From NCBI GenBank assembly GCA_030460725.1, contig JAKECL010000049.1, positions 1 through 8,929 of the forward strand: a stretch of DNA of 8,929 bases, read 5' to 3'. The notes below the pieces were generated by a model that worked only from the letters and a program-made list of their open reading frames with translations, ran no database searches and was not told where the DNA came from. The translations under genes and the position numbers were made by a program. Origin of the DNA: Propionibacterium sp. (GTDB lineage Bacteria; Actinomycetota; Actinomycetes; Actinomycetales; Actinomycetaceae). Shown piece by piece: positions 1 through 4,809 of the stretch (position 1 is the stretch's first letter; each line of letters starts with the position of its first letter).

Positions 1-419
1 GCGGTGCGCCCGTCGAGGTGGTCGAGCGTGGAGATGCCGAGGTCCTCGCCGTCCAGGTCCAGGTGCAGGATCGGGCGGCCGCTCACAGCGCACGCGTTGG
101 AGGAGTGGTTGGTGGCCCGGAGCTGGAGCTCTCTCCTGTTGATCGCGAAGACGGCGTTCTCCGCGACGAAGGTCAGGTCACCGGTGCCACATGGCGGGGC
201 GTTGGCCGGACGCGGAGCGGGCGAGGACGTCGTGGTGCTGTCGGGTCCTGGGACAGTCGCTCCGGGGCCCGGGCCTCCCGACTGTGCAGATTCTGAGGGG
301 ATCCCTGGTGAGGCAACCGGGGTGACCGGCGTGCCACATCCCGCCAGTGTGACCATCACCGCCAGCCCCGGCCCCAGCGCCGGCGTCCACCCGGCGAGTC
401 CGGCCCTTCCGCTTTCCAC
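1..419 (-). CDS. Putative lipoprotein with DUF4232-like domain (3' end outside window)
   Basis: The reverse strand from 419 to the left edge is open for 139 codons with no stop, so the gene is truncated by the window, not broken. The GTG at 419 is the first possible ATG/GTG start in this frame after menB; no clear Shine-Dalgarno sequence precedes it. Residues ~14-27 form a short hydrophobic stretch ending in a lipobox (LAGC, lipid-accepting Cys28). A Pro/Ser/Thr/Gly linker follows (~30-75), then a globular part starting PPCGTGDLTF and continuing through TNHSSNACAVSGRP. That pattern (Cys, 'DL', 'TN', Cys, 'G.P') resembles the start of DUF4232 domains of actinobacterial secreted and lipoproteins; Cys77 and Cys110 could form a disulfide. 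The n-region is weakly charged (one Arg, one Glu), which is atypical. Only 17 bp separate it from the menB stop, so co-transcription with menB is likely. Function is unknown; a surface-anchored protein is inferred. Confidence 0.72.
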   Translation of the reverse strand, partial: MESGRAGLAGWTPALGPGLAVMVTLAGCGTPVTPVASPGIPSESAQSGGPGPGATVPGPDSTTTSSPAPRPANAPPCGTGDLTFVAENAVFAINRRELQLRATNHSSNACAVSGRPILHLDLDGEDLGISTLDHLDGRT

Positions 420-436
420 GTCCCCGTCACCGACAC

Positions 437-1417
437 TCAGTAGTAGTAGGGATGCGCGGACCAGTCGGGTGCGCGGTGCTCCAGGAAGGCGTCGCGGCCC
501 TCCTGGGCCTCGGGCGTCATGTAGGCCATGCGGGTGGCCTCTCCCGCGAAGACCTGCTGGCCGGCCAGGCCATCGTCAGCCAGGTTGAAGGCGAACTTCA
601 GCATGCGGATCGCCTGGGGGGACTTGCCCGCGATCGTGCGCGCCCACTCCAGGGCCCGATCCTCCAGCTGCGCATGGGGGACGGCGGCATTGACCACGCC
701 CCAGCGCTCCGCGGTCGACGCGTCGTAGCGCTGCGCCAGGAAGAAGATCTCCCGCGCCCGCTTGTCACCCACCTGGCGCGCCAGCAGCGCCGAACCGTAG
801 CCCGCGTCGAAGGAGCCGACATTGGCATCGGTCTGCATGAAGGCCGCGTGCTCCAGGGACGCCACCGACAGGTCGCACACGACGTTGAGGCTGTGCCCGC
901 CCCCGGCCGCCCACCCGGGCACAACGGCGATGACGACCTTGGGCATGGTGCGGATCAGGCGCTGGACCTCCAGGATGTGCAGGCGGCCGGCGCGGGCCGG
1001 ATCCACCTGTTCGCGCCGGGTGGCGGTGGGTGCCTCGGGGTCCGCGCCCTCGATCTCATAGTGGTAGCCGTCGGTGCCCCTCACCCTCTGGTCGCCCCCC
1101 GAACAGAAGGAGTAGCCGCCATCGCGCGCGGAGGGCCCGTTGCCGGTGAGGATCACGGCCGCGACGTCGCTGGTCATCCGCGCATGGTCCAGGCATCGGT
1201 GGAGCTCGTCGACGGTGAGGGGGCGGAATGCGTTGCGGATGTCGGGGCGGTCGAAGGCGATGCGCACCCAGGGCAGGTCCGAGCCAGCGGGTCGCCCGTC
1301 GACCTCCTCCCCCCGTGAGATCCCGCGGTGGTAGGTGAGGTCGTGGAGGTCGAAGCCCTCGACCTCCCGCCAGCGGGAGGCGTCGAAGGTGTCGGAGACG
1401 AAGGGGAGTGCGCTCAT
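437..1417 (-). CDS. menB: 1,4-dihydroxy-2-naphthoyl-CoA synthase, type II MenB
   Basis: Crotonase-family enzyme that cyclises o-succinylbenzoyl-CoA to 1,4-dihydroxy-2-naphthoyl-CoA in cytoplasmic menaquinone synthesis. The ATG at 1417 gives 326 aa, near the family norm of about 270-330. Visible motifs: oxyanion-hole segment FCSGGDQ (104-110), AGGGHSLN (171-178), then QTDANVGSFDAGYG (195-208), and the C-terminal MTPEAQEGRDAF block (300-311). Asp197 in QTD sits where bicarbonate-dependent (type I) MenB has Gly (QTG), which marks the bicarbonate-independent type II form known from mycobacteria. The protein ends in three tyrosines. The open frame runs upstream to 1627 and an in-frame GTG lies at 1438, but 1417 is preferred because it begins the recognisable N-terminus and follows a -10-like hexamer at leaderless spacing. 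The lipoprotein gene follows 17 bp downstream; the upstream neighbour is divergent. Confidence 0.96.
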   Translation of the reverse strand: MSALPFVSDTFDASRWREVEGFDLHDLTYHRGISRGEEVDGRPAGSDLPWVRIAFDRPDIRNAFRPLTVDELHRCLDHARMTSDVAAVILTGNGPSARDGGYSFCSGGDQRVRGTDGYHYEIEGADPEAPTATRREQVDPARAGRLHILEVQRLIRTMPKVVIAVVPGWAAGGGHSLNVVCDLSVASLEHAAFMQTDANVGSFDAGYGSALLARQVGDKRAREIFFLAQRYDASTAERWGVVNAAVPHAQLEDRALEWARTIAGKSPQAIRMLKFAFNLADDGLAGQQVFAGEATRMAYMTPEAQEGRDAFLEHRAPDWSAHPYYY

Positions 1418-1423
1418 GGGGAC

Positions 1424-1429
1424 AGGGTA
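1424..1429 (-). promoter_or_regulatory. -10-like hexamer of menB, leaderless arrangement
   Basis: Read on the minus strand, TACCCT fits TANNNT and is followed by six bases (GTCCCC) and then the menB ATG. Transcription would start at or next to the A of the start codon. No good Shine-Dalgarno lies before this ATG, which agrees with a leaderless mRNA. No convincing -35 was found. Inference from spacing only. Confidence 0.42.
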
Positions 1430-1488
1430 CGTGCGCACTGCGGCCTCCCTGCCTTCCCCGACACGGTGTCGATCCTCGACCCCCGGGA

Positions 1489-1494
1489 TACGCT
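1489..1494 (+). promoter_or_regulatory. Possible -10 of the 1549-2043 membrane protein gene
   Basis: TACGCT lies about 55 bp before the ATG at 1549 in the 131-bp gap between divergent menB and this gene. It is the only TANNNT-type candidate I could place on the plus strand there; no good -35 was found 16-18 bp upstream. It would give a conventional leader of roughly 45-50 nt. Confidence 0.22.
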
Positions 1495-1548
1495 GGAGCG
1501 GGTGCCCGACCCGGCGCCCGGCAGCAGGCGTCGAGACGGACAGGGGAC

Positions 1549-2043
1549 ATGGACCGGGCGAAGGGGCAGTTCGAGCGTCTCCTCCCCCTGGGGGAGGGAG
1601 CCTCCCGGCGTGCCCTGCTCCTGTCATTCGGCATGTGGCCCGTGGCCGTGGCCCTCATGCTGCGTGGGCAGGGAGTGGGGCTGGGGAGCCTGGGTCTCAT
1701 GGCGCTCCCCCTGGTCACCACCGCCTTCAAGCGTCTGCGCGACCAGTTCCCCCCGGGGCCCACCCGGCGCGTCATCACCGGATACGCGGGGCTCTACATG
1801 GCGTTGGTGGTCTGGGTTCTCCTGTCCCACTTCAATGTCGCCGGGATCGTGGTGGTGGTCCTCGCCTCGCTGGCCTCGCTCCGCGTCCTCACCCGTCCCC
1901 AACCGGACGGGCGCCGGGTGGTCGACGCGATGATCGACCGTGCCCGGCTGGACAGTGGCCTTCCCTCCTCCACCGGCCCCGACGAGGGCGACGCGCAGGG
2001 CGGGGGTCGGGCTCCGCAGGCGGGTGGCCCAGCCTCGGGGTGA
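1549..2043 (+). CDS. Hypothetical four-helix membrane protein
   Basis: Encodes 164 aa; family not recognised. The ATG at 1549 is preceded by AGGGG (1542-1546), a plausible but closely spaced ribosome binding site; no other in-frame ATG/GTG lies between it and 1408. Predicted layout: a short basic N-terminus (1-21), hydrophobic segments at about 22-39, 43-60, 77-94 and 97-113, a basic loop with KRLRD and PTRR around 61-75, then a hydrophilic Gly/Pro/Asp-rich tail (115-164). The positive charges suggest that the N-terminus, the 61-75 loop and the tail are cytoplasmic. Codon use matches the neighbours, so it looks like a real native gene. It starts 131 bp from divergent menB and ends 73 bp before the ornithine carbamoyltransferase gene, which has its own promoter-like sequence. 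A membrane role is inferred; no enzymatic motif is visible. Confidence 0.78.
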   Translation: MDRAKGQFERLLPLGEGASRRALLLSFGMWPVAVALMLRGQGVGLGSLGLMALPLVTTAFKRLRDQFPPGPTRRVITGYAGLYMALVVWVLLSHFNVAGIVVVVLASLASLRVLTRPQPDGRRVVDAMIDRARLDSGLPSSTGPDEGDAQGGGRAPQAGGPASG

Positions 2044-2100
2044 GGGACACAGGAACCCTGGGTCCCCGGTGGTCACCCACCGCGACCGGGGCTTGTCGAC

Positions 2101-2109
2101 TGCTAGCGT
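2101..2109 (+). promoter_or_regulatory. Extended -10 of the ornithine carbamoyltransferase gene, leaderless arrangement
   Basis: TGC directly followed by TAGCGT forms an extended -10 (TGN plus TANNNT). The hexamer ends at 2109, seven bases before the ATG at 2117, so the mRNA would start at or beside the start codon. No Shine-Dalgarno is present. Extended -10 promoters do not need a strong -35, and none is obvious. An in-frame GTG at 2108 overlaps the hexamer and would be an unlikely start if this promoter is real. No ArgR-like operator was recognised in the 73-bp gap. Confidence 0.5.
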
Positions 2110-2116
2110 GACCGCC

Positions 2117-3133
2117 ATGACCAGTGATGCCTCCTCCCTGTTCCACCCCGGCCAGCACCTGCTGCGCGAACTCGACTTCACGGGACAGGAGTGGCGGGAC
2201 CTCCTGGACCTCTCCGCACTGCTGAAGGCCGCGAAGGCCGAGCACCGAGAGATCCAGTACATGCGGGGGCTGAACATTGCACTGCTCTTCGCCAAGACCT
2301 CCACCAGGACCCGGTGCTCCTTCGAGGTGGCCGCTGCCGACCAGGGCGCCCACACCGTCTACCTGGATCCGGCGGGCTCCCAGATGGGGCACAAGGAGTC
2401 AGTCGCCGACACCGCCCGCGTCCTGGGGCGTCTCTTCGACGGCATCGAGTACCGCGGTGACCTCCAGGACCATGTCGACACCCTGGCGAAGCGTTCCGGG
2501 GTGCCGGTGTTCAACGGGCTCACCGACGACTGGCACCCCACCCAGATGCTCGCCGACACCCTCACCATGCGCGAGCACTCGGCGGGTCGCCCCGACTCCG
2601 AGATCTCCTATGCCTACGTCGGGGACGCCCGCTTCAACATGGGGCGGTCCCTGCTGGTCAACGGGGCGATCCTCGGGATGGACGTGCGCATCGTGGCACC
2701 GAGGGAACTGTGGCCCGCCCAGGATGTCATCGATGCGGCCAATGAGCGCGCCGCTCAGTCAGGTGCCCGGGTCACAGTCACCGAGGACACCGCGGCGGTG
2801 GAGGGCGTGGGCTTCGTCCACACCGACATCTGGGTCTCCATGGGGGAACCGAAGGAGGTGTGGGCCCAGCGCATCGACCTGCTCCACGACTACCGAGTGG
2901 ATGAGCGTCTCATGTCACTCGCGGGGCCGCAGGCCAGGTTCATGCACTGCCTGCCCGCCTACCACGACCTGGGCACCGAGGTCGGTCGCCACATCCACGA
3001 ACAGTTCGGACTGGAGGGCATCGAGGTCTCCGACGAGGTGTTCGAAGGCCCCCGCTCCATCGTCTTCGACCAGGCTGCGAACCGCATGCCGACGATCAAG
3101 GCAGCGATGGTCTCCGCCCTGGGGAGGGCCTGA
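2117..3133 (+). CDS. argF: Ornithine carbamoyltransferase (long ArgI/ArcB-like type)
   Basis: Transfers a carbamoyl group between carbamoyl phosphate and ornithine to give citrulline; anabolic in arginine synthesis, or run in reverse in the arginine deiminase pathway. With the ATG at 2117 it has 338 aa. Motifs in order: carbamoyl-phosphate loop STRTRCSFE (62-70), SQMGHKES (88-95), HPTQMLAD (140-147), the ornithine-binding segment HTDIWVSMGEP (235-245), HCLPAYH with the active-site Cys278 (277-283), and the C-terminal FDQAANRMPTIKA block (317-329). The length and the MGHKES, SMGEP and EVFE blocks resemble the enteric ArgI / catabolic ArcB form more than the ~307-residue ArgF usual in actinomycetes. 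No other arg or arc gene is in the window, so direction is undecided; argF is used as the neutral symbol and arcB is the alternative. The downstream neighbour is convergent. Confidence 0.95.
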   Translation: MTSDASSLFHPGQHLLRELDFTGQEWRDLLDLSALLKAAKAEHREIQYMRGLNIALLFAKTSTRTRCSFEVAAADQGAHTVYLDPAGSQMGHKESVADTARVLGRLFDGIEYRGDLQDHVDTLAKRSGVPVFNGLTDDWHPTQMLADTLTMREHSAGRPDSEISYAYVGDARFNMGRSLLVNGAILGMDVRIVAPRELWPAQDVIDAANERAAQSGARVTVTEDTAAVEGVGFVHTDIWVSMGEPKEVWAQRIDLLHDYRVDERLMSLAGPQARFMHCLPAYHDLGTEVGRHIHEQFGLEGIEVSDEVFEGPRSIVFDQAANRMPTIKAAMVSALGRA

Positions 3134-3243
3134 GACCCCGGCACTCGAGCCATCCACCGGATCGACCGTGCCCGGCCAATGGGCGGCGGATCCCCGCGAC
3201 GAGGGGCCTGCCGATCAACCCGGGTGCTGTGCGGGCGCGGTGC

Positions 3244-3298
3244 CTGCGGGCTGTCTGCGGTGTTTCTGCGGGGTGGCTGTCGGCTGTCTGCGGGCTGG
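3244..3298. repeat. Degenerate 11-bp tandem repeat, five units
   Basis: Units start at 3244, 3255, 3266, 3277 and 3288 with consensus CTGCGGGCTGT. The CTGCGG core is exact in units 1, 2, 3 and 5; unit 4 reads CTGTCG. Units 1 and 4 share GCTGT at their ends, and a 12-mer (GGCTGTCTGCGG) recurs at 3249-3260 and 3282-3293. The array lies in the gap between the convergent ornithine carbamoyltransferase gene and the small membrane protein gene. Eleven is not a multiple of three, which argues against a coding repeat. Function unknown. Confidence 0.7.
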
Positions 3299-3312
3299 CC
3301 GGGGAGACCGGC
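3298..3312. terminator. Weak GC hairpin between convergent genes
   Basis: GCCGG (3298-3302), loop GGAGA, CCGGC (3308-3312) makes a 5-bp all-GC stem. It abuts the stop codon of the minus-strand gene (3313-3315) and follows the 11-bp repeat array. It has no U-tract, and the stem is short, so a terminator role for either gene is only possible. Confidence 0.25.
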
Positions 3313-3648
3313 TCAGCGGTCCCGGTCCCTGCGCCACTCGGGCAGCAGCCACCCGGGCAGTCGGCTGCGGCGCAAACCCATGAAGGTCAGCACCAGGCCG
3401 CCCAGGGTCAGGACCGCGCCGATCGTGGCCACCACCCACAGCAGGACCCCCTGACCGGCAAGACCTGCCAGGGCCAGGATGCCGACGCCCGTCAGCAGCA
3501 GTGCCAGTCCGGGGAAGGTGGCGAAGGCGAAGCGTTCGTCCACGATGCCGGTGGAGCGTTCCCACCACCGTGAGGCGGGTGAGCCCCGGCGCAGCCACAG
3601 GCTTCCCCCTCCGGCGAGGATCCCGACCACCAATGCGACGTACACCAT
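3313..3648 (-). CDS. Hypothetical small membrane protein (three predicted helices)
   Basis: Encodes 111 aa; family not recognised. The ATG at 3648 gives an N-terminus that enters the membrane at once. Hydrophobic segments lie at about 2-19, 44-63 and 67-91. A basic/aromatic loop between the first two (RRGSPASRWWERSTG, 20-34) and a strongly basic C-terminal tail with Trp and Arg (RRSRLPGWLLPEWRRDRDR, 93-111) are probably cytoplasmic. No catalytic or binding motif is visible. A -10-like TAGGCT sits six bases before the ATG with no Shine-Dalgarno, suggesting leaderless translation. It is divergent from menC across only 78 bp and convergent with the ornithine carbamoyltransferase gene. Plus-strand frames over this stretch read as Pro/Arg/Gln-rich shadows, so I favour the minus strand. 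A link with menaquinone synthesis is guesswork based on the shared intergenic region. Confidence 0.75.
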   Translation of the reverse strand: MVYVALVVGILAGGGSLWLRRGSPASRWWERSTGIVDERFAFATFPGLALLLTGVGILALAGLAGQGVLLWVVATIGAVLTLGGLVLTFMGLRRSRLPGWLLPEWRRDRDR

Positions 3649-3654
3649 GGGTCC

Positions 3655-3660
3655 AGCCTA
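3655..3660 (-). promoter_or_regulatory. -10-like hexamer of the 3313-3648 gene, leaderless arrangement
   Basis: On the minus strand TAGGCT fits TANNNT and is followed by six bases (GGACCC) and then the ATG at 3648. Same geometry as at menB. No clear -35. It lies 54 bp from the menC -10 candidate, so the two promoters are back to back within 78 bp. Confidence 0.42.
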
Positions 3661-3714
3661 TGTGCCGGAGGTGTCCCGCTTGCAGCTGTCTCGCATCGCG
3701 CGCTCCCTGGTGGG

Positions 3715-3720
3715 CACAAT
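3715..3720 (+). promoter_or_regulatory. -10-like hexamer of menC, leaderless arrangement
   Basis: CACAAT is followed by GTGCCC and then ATG at 3727, giving the six-base gap of a leaderless start. The same CACAAT hexamer appears upstream of htrA at 6884-6889. It differs from TANNNT in its first base and no strong -35 is seen. The alternative GTG start at 3721 would begin inside the gap, which favours 3727. Confidence 0.38.
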
Positions 3721-3726
3721 GTGCCC

Positions 3727-4809
3727 ATGCATGTGCCAGCACCCCGGGCCGCCCTCGTCGAGGTCGATCCCACCTCCCTGTCCACCCCCGCGCGCGAGGC
3801 CCTGGAGGGGGTTGATCGCATCCTCGTCCACCACCTGCCCATGGTGACCCGCTTCCGCCGGGTCACCGCGCGCGACGGGATCCTGCTCCACGGCCCCGCC
3901 GGATGGGGGGAGGCCGCGCCCTTCTGGGACTACGACGCCGTGGAGTCCTCGGCCTGGCTGGCCGCAGCGATCCAGGAGGCCACCCGGCCCGCACCCCTGC
4001 CGGTGCGCGCCGAGGTGCCGGTCAATGTCACCATTCCCGTGTGCTCCTCGGAGGACGCCGCCCGTCGCGTGCGCCACAGCGGGGGGTGCACCACCGCAAA
4101 GGTCAAGGTCGCCGATCCCGGCACCGCCCTGGCCGAGGACGTCGAACGCGTCGCCGCCGTGCGCGAGGCACTGCAGGAGACCGTGGGCGCCGCCGCCCGC
4201 ATCCGCGTGGACGCGAACGCCGCGTGGACACTGCCCCAGGCGGTGGAGGCCATCCGCGCCCTCGACGACGCGGCAGGCGGGCTGGAGTACGTCGAGCAGC
4301 CCTGCGCGAGTGTGGAGGAACTGGCCCGGGTGCGTCGCAGGGTCGACGTCCCCATTGCCGCGGATGAGTCGATCCGACGTGCCGAGGACCCGCTGGCGGT
4401 GGCGCGAGCGGGGGCTGCGGACATCGCCGTGGTGAAGGTCGCGCCCCTGGGCGGTGTCACACGTGCCCTCCAGATCGCCCACGACACCGGGCTGGAGGTC
4501 GTGATCTCCTCCGCCCTGGAGTCCTCCGTGGGCCTGGCCGCGGGGGTCCGGGCCGCGGCTGCCCTGCCGGAGCTTCGCCACGCCTGTGGGCTGGCCACCG
4601 CCCAGCTCCTGGCCGCCGACGTCACCGAACAGCCCCTGCTGCCCCTTGGCGGCGCCCTCGCCGTGCGGGAGGTTGCTCCCGAGGAGTCACTGGTCGGCGC
4701 CCATCCCCTGCCTGACGGGCTGGAGGAGCGCTGGCGTGATCGTCTGGAGGCCATGTGCCAGGCACTGCTGGCCCATTCGGCAGGCGCAGGCAGGGGGAAT
4801 GCGCGGTGA
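3727..4809 (+). CDS. menC: o-Succinylbenzoate synthase, MenC
   Basis: Enolase-superfamily enzyme that dehydrates SHCHC to o-succinylbenzoate in menaquinone synthesis; cytoplasmic. Numbered from the ATG at 3727 it has 360 aa. The barrel shows the full catalytic set: KVK with acid/base Lys127 (125-127), metal ligands Asp162 (RVDANAAW), Glu190 (YVEQP) and Asp213 (AADES), and second catalytic Lys237 (VVKVAPLGG). The N-terminal capping domain (about 1-95) contains the RVTARDGILLHGPAGWGE segment. An in-frame GTG at 3721 would add two residues; the ATG is preferred because of the -10-like hexamer six bases upstream. The stop codon overlaps the menD start by 4 bp (GTGA), so the two are translationally coupled. 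Dipeptide epimerases share this fold and catalytic set, but the adjacency to menD makes OSB synthase the clear call. Confidence 0.94.
   Translation: MHVPAPRAALVEVDPTSLSTPAREALEGVDRILVHHLPMVTRFRRVTARDGILLHGPAGWGEAAPFWDYDAVESSAWLAAAIQEATRPAPLPVRAEVPVNVTIPVCSSEDAARRVRHSGGCTTAKVKVADPGTALAEDVERVAAVREALQETVGAAARIRVDANAAWTLPQAVEAIRALDDAAGGLEYVEQPCASVEELARVRRRVDVPIAADESIRRAEDPLAVARAGAADIAVVKVAPLGGVTRALQIAHDTGLEVVISSALESSVGLAAGVRAAAALPELRHACGLATAQLLAADVTEQPLLPLGGALAVREVAPEESLVGAHPLPDGLEERWRDRLEAMCQALLAHSAGAGRGNAR
4792..4798 (+). promoter_or_regulatory. Ribosome binding site of menD
   Basis: AGGGGGA lies inside the 3' end of menC, seven bases before GTG at 4806. It decides the GTG start for menD over the ATG at 4755 further upstream and supports re-initiation at the GTGA overlap. 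Confidence 0.6.

Noticed and set aside
178..390. 70-codon minus-strand frame beginning in a run of Ala/Gly
   Set aside because: It is frame-shifted relative to the lipoprotein frame, which has a lipobox and a domain-like sequence.
441..449. Triple TAG repeat at the end of menB
   Set aside because: It is simply three TAC tyrosine codons of menB read on the other strand.
541..551. Asp-Asp-His in place of the usual Asn-rich ThDP/metal segment of MenD (residue positions 544-546 of the protein)
   Set aside because: Asp at the metal-ligand position is common in actinobacterial MenD, so this is not a lost residue. The coordinates of this entry are MenD residue numbers; the codons are at 6435-6443.
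452..1318. 288-codon plus-strand frame opposite menB
   Set aside because: Shadow of menB; the minus strand carries the complete crotonase motifs.
2044..2116. Search for an ArgR operator before argF
   Set aside because: No AT-rich ARG-box-like palindrome is present in the 73-bp gap.
3192..3206. CCCC / GGGG pairing with a 7-base loop after argF
   Set aside because: Only four base pairs and no U-tract; too weak to call a terminator in such GC-rich DNA.
3229..3573. Plus-strand frames over the argF downstream gap and the small membrane gene
   Set aside because: They run through the 11-bp repeat and give Gln/Arg/Gly-rich low-complexity products; the minus strand gives coherent membrane helices.
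3658..4581. 307-codon minus-strand frame opposite menC
   Set aside because: Gly/His/Asp-rich translation with no recognisable fold, opposite all MenC catalytic motifs.
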